Source: Mycobacterium malmoense
GTDB lineage: Bacteria > Actinomycetota > Actinomycetes > Mycobacteriales > Mycobacteriaceae
Length of the DNA stretch: 64,000 nucleotides
Direction of reading: 5' to 3'
Assembly (NCBI RefSeq): GCF_019645855.1
Contig: NZ_CP080999.1
Span: forward strand, 1,674,001 to 1,738,000
Both the position numbers and the translations under genes were made by a program. Shown here one piece after another: positions 13,832 to 22,709 of this stretch; the first letter of the stretch is position 1, and every line of letters begins with the position of its first letter. The notes beneath the pieces are model-generated. The model had not been told where the DNA came from. It searched no databases and worked only from the letters and a program-made list of their open reading frames with translations.

Positions 13832-16800
13832 TACGCCGGCTCCTCGGCGGCGACAGACGACGACTCGATGCGGTCAAACAAGCTGTCCAATGTGCTTCCC
13901 GCCGAAGCGGACAGCGCCGCGATCTCGTCTTTTTCTGAATCAGCTTGCGGTGCCACAAGTTTGGTTAGATATTTGGCCAGTGACGCGACGGTCGGATAGT
14001 TGAACAGCATGGTCGCCGACAACTCGATGCCCACGAGCATTTCGGCTTCGCGCCGAATCGCCATTGCCATAAGGGAATTCAGGCCCAGCTCGGCGAGCGG
14101 CCGGTCGGATTCCAGGTCCGACTCCGGAATCCGCAGCTCGCGGGCGGCGATGCCACGCAGCCCGGTGTGCAACTCGTCGCGCACCTCCGCCGGTGACAGA
14201 CGCGACCAATCCCGCGCCGGGATCGGCGACGCGTCGGAAGATTTCGGCAGGAGGTCGTCGACGATGCGCAGCGATCCGCGGGTGCGGTAGGCGGCCGCGA
14301 GCAGCGGCCAATCCGCGGCGACCACGACGGAATGCGTTCCGGCGGCGGGGCTCATCGCCAGCGGCAGCGCGGTGATCGCGACCTCGTCGTCCATGGGCAG
14401 CAACCCGGACTCCACACTGATCTGGCCGGCATCGCCTTGGGCGTCGGCCAGGGACTTCCACAGTCCCCAGTTGACGGTGGTGGCCGGCAACCCCAGGGTG
14501 CGGCGCGCGTGGGCGAGGGCGTCGAGGTAGCCGCTGGTGGCGGTGTAGTGGGCCAGCCAGCGGGAGCCGGTCAGCCCGGAGATGGAGGAGAACAGCACGA
14601 AGTGGCGCACCGGTGTTTTCAGCGACAGTCGGTGCAATAGCGCGGCGGCGTCGAGCTTGGGTGCGAACATCGCGTGGACGTCGTCGTTGGTCATGTCGTC
14701 GAGCAGGACGGGTTGGCCGGCGAAGGCCGCCAGGTAGATGCCTTCCAGGGGTGGTAGGTCGGCGCCGAACCGGTCGAACAGCGCGCCCATGGCGGCCTCG
14801 TCGGTGGCGTCGGCGGCGACGGTGACGAGGTTGATCCCTTGCGCGGCAAGGCTTTCGGACAGTTCCTGCAGGCGGGTGCCGGGGTTGCGGGACACCGCGA
14901 CGATGGTCTTTGCGCCCATCCGGGCCAGCTGGCCGATCAGGTACGGCCCGATGTTGCCGGTGGCGCCGATGACCAGCTGGCACGCGCCGGCGTCCAGCGC
15001 GACCGGCGAATCGGTTGGCACGGTTCGCTGTTGCAGCCGCGGCACGTGCCGCACACCCCGCCGGTAGACCACCTGGTCTTCGCCATCGCCGCCGGTGACC
15101 TCGCTCAGCAGCCGCGGCATGGCCAGCTCGGCGGGCACCGAGCCGTCGAAATCGATGATGCCGCCCCAGATTTCGGGGTGTTCCAGCGCGAGGGTGCGTC
15201 CCAGGCCCCACAGCACCCCGTGGGCGGGGTTGGCTCGATCGCCGTCCGTGACGGGCTGGGCGTTGCGGGTCACGACAAACAACGTGGCCGGCGAACCGGC
15301 GGTGACCATCGCCGCGGCCAGCCGGCGCACCTCGTGGAAGAGTTGGTAGGCCGACCCGACGTGAAGGGGGTCGCCGGGGGCCGGGGGCGCGTAGAGCACG
15401 CGGTCGACGCCGCCGAGCGCCGTGGCCAGCGCCGCCGGATCGGCGTCGGCGGCCAACGTGACTGCGGCATGGCCCAATTCGGAGCCCAATTCGGCGGCCA
15501 GGTCGGTACCACCCACCACCAGCCACCGGCCACCCCCGGCAGTCTGCCCGGCATCGGCAAGGGGCTTCGCCGGCCACGTCAGTCGGTAGCACCAGCCGTC
15601 CAGGTACTCGGACCCCGCCGCACCAACGGGCGCAAAACCGTTGCGGCGCGGGGTTTCCGGCAGTTGCAGCGTGACCGGTGTGGTGGTGAGCCAGTGGTGG
15701 GTGTGGTGCCAGGGGGTGGTGGGCAGGGCGGGGTGTGGTTCGGTTGGGTGCGCGGTTTGGGGTGGGGTGGTGCGCACGGTGTTGAGGTGGGTGTGGAAGG
15801 TGACGGTGTCGTCGGCGTCGCGCTGCAGGGTGGCCACGCTGGTGTATTTGCTGCCGTGTTGGGCGGCGTGCAAGGTGTCGAGGATGGCCTGGGTGAGGAG
15901 GGGGTGGGGGCTGATTTCGATGAAGGTGTGGTGGTCGGCGCCCGCGCGGGTGATGGCCTGTTGGAAGCGCACCGGGTTGCGCATGTTGGTGGCCCAGTGT
16001 TCGGCATCGAACACCGGGCGGATATCGAGGTCTTCGTACGTGGTGGAGAGGATCGGAATGGTCGGTGTCTGCGGCGCCAGGTCGGCCAGCTCCGAACGCA
16101 TCGCGGGTTGCAGGGCGTCCATGGCCGGATTGTGCGGGGCCACCTCGATATTGACCCGGCTGGCAAACCGATTCTGGGCGCGCACCGCTTCGATCAACGC
16201 CTCGATCTCACCGGTGGGCCCCGAAATCACCGTTTGCCGCGGCGAATTGTAGATCCCCAACGTGACGTGCGGATGGTCGGCGATCAACGCCTCGGTCGCG
16301 GCGGCGTCGAGTTCGAGCAACGCCATGGCTCCCTGCCCGGATAGCGGTGCCATCAGCCGCGATCGCGTCGCGGTGATCTGCAGCCCCTCGGCGGGGGTGA
16401 GCGCGCCGGCGACCACGGCGGCGGCGACCTCTCCCATGGAGTGCCCGATCACCAAATCGGGGGTAATCCCGTGGGAGCGCCACAGCGCGGTCAGGGCCAG
16501 CTGCATGCCGATCACGCCCAGCTGGATCTGTTCGATACCGACCAGCTCCTGGCCGCGCTCGAGCATCTGGCGCAGCGAAAACCCTGCCCGCTCAACGAAG
16601 ACCGGCTCCAGGTCGTCGACCGCGGCGGCGAACGCGGGCTCCTCGGCCAGCAGTCGGCGGCCCATCCCGGCCCACTGCGACCCGCGTCCGGAGTAGACGA
16701 ACACCGTGCCCGGCCCGACGGCACCGTCGGCCGGACCCACCACCCCCGGGGCGCGCTGGCCAGTGGCCAACGCCCGCAGCCCCTCTACCGCCTGGGCGCG

Positions 16801-18597
16801 ATCGCGGGCCACCACGGTGCCGAAGGTGGCGTGCCGGGCCCGGTGATGGTTAAGCGTATGCGCCACCTCGGCCACACCCACGTCGGCGCCGGGGCCCTCC
16901 ATCCACTCCGCCAACACCGACGCCGTCACCGCCACCCGCCGCGCCGACTTCCCCGACACCACCAGCGTCGACACCGCCGGATCGGAGCCCGCTTGGGGTG
17001 CCAAGGTCACGTCCTGGCCCTGCTCGAGCACCACGTGCGCGTTCGTGCCGCCGAATCCGAACGACGACACCCCGGCCCGGCGCGGGCGCCCCGTGTCCGG
17101 CCAGTCAGTTTGTGTATCAATAACTTTCATTCGCAAATCATCAAAGGGGATGTGCGGGTTCGGGCTTTCGAAGCGTTGATTCGGCGGAATCTGGCCGCGT
17201 TCGACCGCCAGCACCGCCTTGATGAAGCCCACGATTCCGGCGGCCGCCTCCGTGTGACCGATGTTCGTCTTCACCGCACCGATGAGAAGGGGACTATTCT
17301 CGGGGCGGCCGCGACCCAGCACCGTGCCGAGCGCGCGCGCTTCGATGGGGTCACCCAATAGGGTTCCGGTCCCGTGAGTTTCGACATAGTCGACCTCGTT
17401 CGGCTGCATCCCCGCGTTGGTGTAGGCGGCGCGCAGCACCGCCATCTGGGCGGCCGGGTTGGGGGCCATCAGCCCGTTGGAGTGGCCGTCCTGGTTGACC
17501 GCCGAGCCGCAGATCACCGCAAGCACCCGGTTGCCGTCGCGCTGCGCGTCGGTGAGCCGCTTGAGCACCACCACCCCGGCGCCCTCGCCCCGCACAAACC
17601 CGTCGGCCGCCGCATCGAACGCGCGGCACTTGCCCGTCGGTGACAACGCGCCCACTTGGTCGAAACCACGAAAAACCGCCGGGGACAACAGCAGATTCAC
17701 GCCGGCCGCGATTGCCAGATGGGAATCCTGGGTCCGAAGGCTTTGGCAGGCAAGGTGGATCGCCACCAACGACGACGAGCATGCGGTGTCCACCGCCACG
17801 GATGGACCGCGTAGGTCCAGGAAATAGGAGAGCCGGTTGGCGATGATGCTCGTCGCGCCGCCGGTATTGCTCCATCCGTCGACCTGACACAGATCGGTGG
17901 AGGCAATGGCGCCGTATTCACTCAGGCATGCCCCGGCGAACACTCCCGTCTGTGATCGCCGTAGCGCGCCGGGTGGGATTCCGGCGTGCTCCAACGCTTC
18001 CCAGGCCACCTCCAGTAGCAGGCGTTGCTGCGGGTCCATCTTGTCCGCTTCGCTGGGGGAGATCTCGAAAAACTCCGCGTCGAAGGCGTCGATATCGGGC
18101 AGGAACGAGCCCCACCGCGTGGTGCGGGCCAGCGCCGCCGCCGCCTCGGGTGAGCCGTCTTCGAATGGCCGCCATCGTTCGGGCGGGACCTGCCCGATCG
18201 AGCAACCGCGCTCACAGAGGAACTGCCACAACGCTTCCGGCCCCGATATGCCCCCCGGGAAGCGGCACCCCATCCCGATGACGGCGATCGGTTCGTCGAG
18301 CGAGTTTCGAATGGGGCGCTTGAGTGCGGCGTCCGCCTCGGGCTCGGGCTCCGGGGCGGTGAGGTACGCGGCCAACGTGTTGATCGTCGGGTGTTGCCAG
18401 AATTCGATCGGAGAGACGTTCTTGCCCAGCAACTCTGACAACTCGCCAGAGAGCACGACCGCCTCGCGAGAGCTCACGCCTAGGTCGGCCAGCGACAGGT
18501 CGGGATCCACCTCGTCCGGTGTGCAGCCGATATTTGTCACCAGGTAGTCGACGAGCCAGTGGCGAAGGTCCGCTTCATCGTTGATGCCGGACGTCAT
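13831..18597 (-). CDS. ppsA: Phthiocerol synthase type I PKS, PpsA (ACP-KS-AT-KR-ACP)
   Basis: Loading and first extension module: its N-terminal ACP takes the acyl chain activated by FadD26, then the KS-AT-KR adds a malonyl unit and reduces it. 1588 residues. ACP1 (LGVSSREAV, about 35-45), KS (Cys about 271), AT (GHSMGEV about 719, VAPHNP), KR (GATGNIG about 1211), ACP2 (LGLNSLMAM about 1505). M. tuberculosis PpsA is about 1876 residues as I recall, with a DH-like region and a classical GGLGALG KR between AT and ACP2. Here that part is replaced by PpsB-type sequence, while the ACP2 end (DSLFDRIES) is PpsA-type. ATG at 18597 overlaps the fadD26 stop (ATGA); an upstream in-frame extension would run deep into fadD26 and is rejected. 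Confidence 0.94.
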   Translation of the reverse strand: MTSGINDEADLRHWLVDYLVTNIGCTPDEVDPDLSLADLGVSSREAVVLSGELSELLGKNVSPIEFWQHPTINTLAAYLTAPEPEPEADAALKRPIRNSLDEPIAVIGMGCRFPGGISGPEALWQFLCERGCSIGQVPPERWRPFEDGSPEAAAALARTTRWGSFLPDIDAFDAEFFEISPSEADKMDPQQRLLLEVAWEALEHAGIPPGALRRSQTGVFAGACLSEYGAIASTDLCQVDGWSNTGGATSIIANRLSYFLDLRGPSVAVDTACSSSLVAIHLACQSLRTQDSHLAIAAGVNLLLSPAVFRGFDQVGALSPTGKCRAFDAAADGFVRGEGAGVVVLKRLTDAQRDGNRVLAVICGSAVNQDGHSNGLMAPNPAAQMAVLRAAYTNAGMQPNEVDYVETHGTGTLLGDPIEARALGTVLGRGRPENSPLLIGAVKTNIGHTEAAAGIVGFIKAVLAVERGQIPPNQRFESPNPHIPFDDLRMKVIDTQTDWPDTGRPRRAGVSSFGFGGTNAHVVLEQGQDVTLAPQAGSDPAVSTLVVSGKSARRVAVTASVLAEWMEGPGADVGVAEVAHTLNHHRARHATFGTVVARDRAQAVEGLRALATGQRAPGVVGPADGAVGPGTVFVYSGRGSQWAGMGRRLLAEEPAFAAAVDDLEPVFVERAGFSLRQMLERGQELVGIEQIQLGVIGMQLALTALWRSHGITPDLVIGHSMGEVAAAVVAGALTPAEGLQITATRSRLMAPLSGQGAMALLELDAAATEALIADHPHVTLGIYNSPRQTVISGPTGEIEALIEAVRAQNRFASRVNIEVAPHNPAMDALQPAMRSELADLAPQTPTIPILSTTYEDLDIRPVFDAEHWATNMRNPVRFQQAITRAGADHHTFIEISPHPLLTQAILDTLHAAQHGSKYTSVATLQRDADDTVTFHTHLNTVRTTPPQTAHPTEPHPALPTTPWHHTHHWLTTTPVTLQLPETPRRNGFAPVGAAGSEYLDGWCYRLTWPAKPLADAGQTAGGGRWLVVGGTDLAAELGSELGHAAVTLAADADPAALATALGGVDRVLYAPPAPGDPLHVGSAYQLFHEVRRLAAAMVTAGSPATLFVVTRNAQPVTDGDRANPAHGVLWGLGRTLALEHPEIWGGIIDFDGSVPAELAMPRLLSEVTGGDGEDQVVYRRGVRHVPRLQQRTVPTDSPVALDAGACQLVIGATGNIGPYLIGQLARMGAKTIVAVSRNPGTRLQELSESLAAQGINLVTVAADATDEAAMGALFDRFGADLPPLEGIYLAAFAGQPVLLDDMTNDDVHAMFAPKLDAAALLHRLSLKTPVRHFVLFSSISGLTGSRWLAHYTATSGYLDALAHARRTLGLPATTVNWGLWKSLADAQGDAGQISVESGLLPMDDEVAITALPLAMSPAAGTHSVVVAADWPLLAAAYRTRGSLRIVDDLLPKSSDASPIPARDWSRLSPAEVRDELHTGLRGIAARELRIPESDLESDRPLAELGLNSLMAMAIRREAEMLVGIELSATMLFNYPTVASLAKYLTKLVAPQADSEKDEIAALSASAGSTLDSLFDRIESSSVAAEEPA
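15680..16963. repeat. Repeat unit 2: ppsA AT-coding DNA, matched in ppsB
   Basis: Partner of 11130-12413. A further near-identical block, encoding the KR domains, runs from about 9671 to 10920 in ppsB and from about 14248 to 15500 in ppsA (offset 4577-4580, with scattered differences). Confidence 0.9.
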
Positions 18598-20345
18598 ACC
18601 GCCACGTCCAGCCGTTTGAATCCGTCGCTTCGATAGCGTTCGACGCACGCCGAACGCCGGATCTTGCCGCTCGTGGTGACGGGTATCGAACCGGGCGGCA
18701 CCAGAACCAGATCGGCGACGCGCAGACTGTGCGACTTCGATATCGCCGATGTGACTTCGCGTTTCACCGAGCGAAGTTTGAGCACCGCCTCTTCCTCGGA
18801 GGCCCCGCGATGATTCAGTTCGATGATCGCCACCAGCTGCTCGGTGATGTCGTCGGGCACCGATATCGCCGCGGCCCGGCCGCCGGTGATTTCCTGGATC
18901 GTCGCCTCGATGTCGTCGGGATAGTGGTTGCGGCCGTCGACGATCAGAAGGTCTTTGATGCGGCCCACGATGAATAGTTCGCCGTCGGCGATGACGCCCA
19001 GGTCTCCGGTTCGCAGCCAGGACCCCTCCGGCGTTCCCGGCGCGGGGTCGACCAACCGGGCGTTGAAGACGTGCGCGGTTTGTTCCGGCTTGCGCCAATA
19101 CCCCAGGGCCACATGCTCGCCGCGCACCCAGATCTCACCGACCGTCCCCGGTGGATTCTCGATTCGGTTCTCCGGGTTGACGATTCGCACGGACGATGGG
19201 TCGGGCGAACCGTAGCTGACGAGTTCGGTGCCCACCGCGCCCTCGTTCCCGCAGGGCCTGGCCTGACCGGTCGTCAGGTCCTCGTAGTCGAAGCGAACGG
19301 CCTTGGGCGGCAGGCCGGCGTCGGACGTGGCCACGTAAAGGGTCGCCTCGGCCAGCCCGTACGACGGCCGTATCGCCGCCGGGTTCAGATTGAAACCGGT
19401 GAACCGCTCGGTGAAACGCTTGACCGTGGCGACGTGGATTCTCTCGCTGCCGTTGATGATTCCGTACGTGTCGCCGAGGTCCAGCCCGGCCATGTCGTCG
19501 TCGGACGTCCTGCGCACCGCCAGCTCGAACGCGAAATTCGGTGCCGCGGAAAAGGACCGGCGGCTTTTGGCGAGAAGTTGCATCCACCGGGCCGGACGCC
19601 GCAGGAAGGACATGGGGCTCATCAACACCGCACTGCGCCCGGACATCAGCGGCAGGCCAATCCCGAGAATCAGGCCCATGTCGTGGTAGAGCGGCAGCCA
19701 CGACACGACGGTCACGGGCGGAATCCGTGTGGGATCCCCGAAGTAAGCGTGCATTCCTTGCGTCACGTTGGCGATGACATTCTGGTGGGACACGATGACG
19801 CCGGCCGGCGTGCGCGTCGACCCCGATGTGTATTGCAGATACGCGGCGCCGGACGAGCAACGAGGAGCGCTCAGCGGTTCGCGGGGCGAATCCAGGTCGA
19901 GAAGGTCGACCTCGATGACGAGCGGGGCGGGCTGCCCGTTCTGGGGGCAGGCGTACTTGTTGACATCGCTGACCACGGCCGAGGTGGTGAGGATGGCCAC
20001 GGGCTGCGAATCGCGCAGCACCGCGGAAACCCGCTCGTCGTGGCTGCCGAATTGCGGTGTCGAGAGCGGTACCGCGATGAAACCGGCCTGCAACGCCCCG
20101 AGAAAGGCCACGACGTATTCCAGTCCCGGCGGCGCCGAAATCACCGCCCGGTCGCCCGGCGAGCCGCACAGGGCGAGCTCCTCGGCCAGCATGCTCGCGC
20201 GTCGCGAAACCTGTGACCACGTCAGGCTCTCAGCAAACCCTGCCGCGTCCTGCTCATAGTCGATGTACGTGAACGCCACCGCGTCGGGCCGTTGGTCGGC
20301 CCGCTCCTGCAGCAGGGCAGGTATGGACGTGGCGGTTACCGGCAT
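18594..20345 (-). CDS. fadD26: Fatty-acyl-AMP ligase FadD26 (PDIM starter activation)
   Basis: Activates a long-chain fatty acid as acyl-adenylate and hands it to the N-terminal ACP of PpsA, the first committed step of PDIM synthesis. 583 residues, the length known for FadD26. ANL signature YTSGSTRTPAGV at 172-183, PSYGLAEATLYVA further on, and GRIKDLLIVDGRNHYPDDIE near the C-terminal hinge. As in FAALs rather than CoA ligases, the hinge region has the FAAL-type sequence. The ATG at 20345 has AAGGTGAG just upstream; a GTG-initiated form nine residues longer is possible but lacks this support. First gene of the overlapping pps operon. Confidence 0.96.
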   Translation of the reverse strand: MPVTATSIPALLQERADQRPDAVAFTYIDYEQDAAGFAESLTWSQVSRRASMLAEELALCGSPGDRAVISAPPGLEYVVAFLGALQAGFIAVPLSTPQFGSHDERVSAVLRDSQPVAILTTSAVVSDVNKYACPQNGQPAPLVIEVDLLDLDSPREPLSAPRCSSGAAYLQYTSGSTRTPAGVIVSHQNVIANVTQGMHAYFGDPTRIPPVTVVSWLPLYHDMGLILGIGLPLMSGRSAVLMSPMSFLRRPARWMQLLAKSRRSFSAAPNFAFELAVRRTSDDDMAGLDLGDTYGIINGSERIHVATVKRFTERFTGFNLNPAAIRPSYGLAEATLYVATSDAGLPPKAVRFDYEDLTTGQARPCGNEGAVGTELVSYGSPDPSSVRIVNPENRIENPPGTVGEIWVRGEHVALGYWRKPEQTAHVFNARLVDPAPGTPEGSWLRTGDLGVIADGELFIVGRIKDLLIVDGRNHYPDDIEATIQEITGGRAAAISVPDDITEQLVAIIELNHRGASEEEAVLKLRSVKREVTSAISKSHSLRVADLVLVPPGSIPVTTSGKIRRSACVERYRSDGFKRLDVAV

Positions 20346-20934
20346 CGGCTCACCTTCCCGTTTTGTGACCAACGCTTAGCATGGGCACGAACTCTATGCG
20401 ACGGATGTCGAACAGCTTTGCGGGCCCCATGAAGCCTTGTGCTGGGTGGCGCCCCCTCCTAGGGCGCCGACAACCAGTGTCTGCAAGCAAAGTAAGCAAT
20501 CCTTCATCGGGAAAGGACGCGATTTAACAAATCCACAGGTTCGATTGCTAGCCGCGCGGTGTGGTCGCGTCAAAAGTCAGCCATCGCCGTGGGATTCGCG
20601 TTCCGGCGGAGCATAACTGCTTGCAAGTGAAAACAATTCGTGTTGCTGGTGGTGCGGTGGTGACGAATAGTCAGTAGCGTGGCGTTAGGTGTGGGCATTC
20701 CGGTGCTGACGGCCCGGTTCTTTTGGGACCCGCGCACCGTTTTCACGGCGCAACCCGCGCCGCCAAGCGGCCCCGCGTGGCGCTGCGCGACCCCGATCAG
20801 TCGCCCTGCGACCCCGGCCCGCCGCGGGCCGGGGTCGGCGCGGTTCAATCCCCAACGGAATGCCTGGCAAACTTTCGGCCGGCAACCACCGATGGCCCCC
20901 CGAGACCGGCCGGTCGCCGTGGGCGCCCATGCGG
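20346..20934. other. Long leader region between tesA and fadD26
   Basis: About 590 bases with no gene I trust. It must hold the promoter of the fadD26-pps operon, known in M. tuberculosis to lie upstream of fadD26. A 7-bp perfect inverted repeat (20448-20454 and 20462-20468) sits about 100 bases before fadD26 and could form a hairpin in its leader. M. tuberculosis has a small ORF, Rv2929, here. A minus-strand ORF at 20570-20950 (126 codons) and a plus-strand one at 20679-21005 exist, but neither has a visible family, and both have the Arg/Pro/Gly-rich make-up of shadow frames. The stretch 20470-20680 is less G+C-rich than its surroundings, as expected of a promoter region. Confidence 0.5.
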
Positions 20935-21678
20935 CTAAGCCCGGCCGCACCGGTCGAGAGTCCTGTCCTCGATGTCTTTCACCAGCGCCGGCAAATTGCT
21001 GTTGAGGTAGAAATGATGCCCGGGGAATACCCGGATGGAGAACTCGCCCGTGGTGCGGTCGGACCAGGCCATCATGTTCTCGTCGGCCACAATGATGTCG
21101 TTATCGCCGACGAATGCGTGGATCGGGCACGAAACCATGACGTCGGGTGGCCGGGTGTAACCCGCAATGGCCCGGACGCTTTGCAAGGTGGGCAAAATCG
21201 TCGAGGCGAATTCGTCGTTGGCCAAGAGCTCGGGCTTTGTGCCGGTCACCTGGGCGACCAGATTCAAGATGTCGTGATCGGATCCCTGTAGTTGCTGGTA
21301 CCGGATATGACCCGGCGCCGCGCAGGACGACACGAAGAGGGCGGCGACCGGGTGTCCGGCCGATTGAAACCTCAGCGCCACCTCAAAGGCCAGCAGCCCG
21401 CCCATGCTGTGGCCGAAAAAGGCCACCGGTCCTCGAGCCTGAGCGGACGGCGCCATCATGGTGAAGATTTCGTCGGCCAGGGCGGGAATGCTGGTGAGCT
21501 CCGTCAGGCCCCGATCTTGCCGCCCCGGGTACTGGACGGCGACCCGCTTGATATCCGTGGAGAATGCCTTGGCAAACGGGACGTAATAGGTAGCGGACCC
21601 GCCGGCGTGCGGAAATATATAGAGCGTGGGTGCGGCCGAATTTGCGTCGCCCGCGCTTCGGTCGGTGGGCCGGTTCAC
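20935..21678 (-). CDS. tesA: Type II thioesterase TesA
   Basis: Stand-alone alpha/beta-hydrolase thioesterase that assists PDIM/PGL synthesis, probably by releasing product or clearing stalled chains from the Pps enzymes. 247 residues. PHAGGSA oxyanion region at 23-29, nucleophile Ser91 in GHSMGG, acid Asp in FVGDND and His in FPGHHFY near the C terminus. GTG start at 21678; M. tuberculosis TesA is annotated slightly longer (261), but the residues right after this start already match it. It is divergent from the coiled-coil gene at 21892 and in the same direction as fadD26, the order known in M. tuberculosis. Confidence 0.94.
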   Translation of the reverse strand: MNRPTDRSAGDANSAAPTLYIFPHAGGSATYYVPFAKAFSTDIKRVAVQYPGRQDRGLTELTSIPALADEIFTMMAPSAQARGPVAFFGHSMGGLLAFEVALRFQSAGHPVAALFVSSCAAPGHIRYQQLQGSDHDILNLVAQVTGTKPELLANDEFASTILPTLQSVRAIAGYTRPPDVMVSCPIHAFVGDNDIIVADENMMAWSDRTTGEFSIRVFPGHHFYLNSNLPALVKDIEDRTLDRCGRA

Positions 21679-21891
21679 CGCGCCAGGCTACCTCGACGCC
21701 GAACACGGCCGGGCGTCTGCCGGGGCCTGTTGGGGCTCGCTGGGGCCGTGACCTGGGCTTCGAACGTTCGGCCGGCGTAGGCTTCCGCTCAAGCCAATCT
21801 CGACACACCGGCGCGCCGCCGCTGTCACAGAAGTAACAGCAGGCACACTGGTAACAGCCGGGATTGTGCAAGACGCCAGGAGGGTGTGGCC

Positions 21892-22629
21892 GTGTACCGA
21901 GTTTTTGAAGCGCTGGACGAATTGGGCGCCATCGTCGAAGAAGCGCGTGGCGTGCCGATGACGGCCGGCTGCGTCGTGCCCCGCGGTGACGTGCTGGAGC
22001 TGATCGACGACATCAAAGATGCGATCCCCGGCGAGCTGGACGACGCCCAGGACGTGCTCGACGCGCGTGACTCGATGCTGCAGGACGCCAAGGCGCACGC
22101 CGAGTCCATGGTCTCCTCGGCGACCACCGAGTCGGAGTCGACGCTCAACCACGCCCGGGCCGAGGCCGACCGGCTCCTTTCCGACGCGAAAGCGCAGGCC
22201 GACCGGATGGTGAGCGAGGCCCGCCAGCACAGCGAACGGATGGTCGGCGAGGCTCGCGAGGAGTCGATTCGCATCGCCACGGCGGCGAAACGCGAGTACG
22301 AGGCCAGCGTCGGCCGCGCCCAGGCCGAATGCGACCGGCTGATCGAAAACGGCAACATCTCCTACGAGAAGGCCGTGCAGGAGGGCATCAAGGAGCAGCA
22401 GCGTCTGGTGTCGCAAAACGAGGTGGTGCAGGCCGCCAACGCCGAAGCCACCCGTCTCATCGATACGGCGCACGCCGAGGCCGACCGGCTGCGCGGTGAA
22501 TGCGACGTCTACGTCGACAACAAGCTCGCCGAATTCGAGGAGTTCCTCAACGGCACACTGCGGTCCGTGGGCCGCGGGCGCCACCAGCTGAGGACGGCGG
22601 CCGGCACGCACGATTACGCGACGCGCTAG
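21892..22629 (+). CDS. DivIVA/Wag31-like coiled-coil protein (Rv2927c family)
   Basis: 245 residues, equal to Rv2927c. After about 50 residues with a conserved start (YRVFEALDELGAIVEEARGV) the rest to about residue 230 is charged, Ala/Glu/Arg-rich heptad sequence typical of long coiled coils. Repeats of the type HARAEADRL/DAKAQADRM occur. Known family members are DivIVA-domain-like cytoplasmic proteins probably linked to envelope growth or septation; function here is inferred only. GTG at 21892 is chosen because AGGAGG at 21878-21883 is 8 nt upstream; the in-frame GTG at 21886 would leave only 2 nt. Confidence 0.9.
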   Translation: MYRVFEALDELGAIVEEARGVPMTAGCVVPRGDVLELIDDIKDAIPGELDDAQDVLDARDSMLQDAKAHAESMVSSATTESESTLNHARAEADRLLSDAKAQADRMVSEARQHSERMVGEAREESIRIATAAKREYEASVGRAQAECDRLIENGNISYEKAVQEGIKEQQRLVSQNEVVQAANAEATRLIDTAHAEADRLRGECDVYVDNKLAEFEEFLNGTLRSVGRGRHQLRTAAGTHDYATR

Positions 22630-22696
22630 CGCTCTCGTCCGTCGGGCGCGGGGAGCGCGATTGCCGGCTTTGCCTGGCATGACCGGGTCGGCGCCG

Positions 22697-22702
22697 TAGG
22701 AT
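22697..22702 (+). promoter_or_regulatory. -10 box, probably leaderless, of the YceD-like gene
   Basis: TAGGAT ends 7 nt before the ATG at 22710 and no Shine-Dalgarno sequence intervenes. Transcription would start at or next to the start codon. Confidence 0.45.
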
Positions 22703-22709
22703 TCCTGCT

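Noticed and set aside
20570..20950. Minus-strand ORF between tesA and fadD26, at the place of Rv2929
   Set aside because: No family, start site or codon pattern supports it; kept only as part of the leader region.
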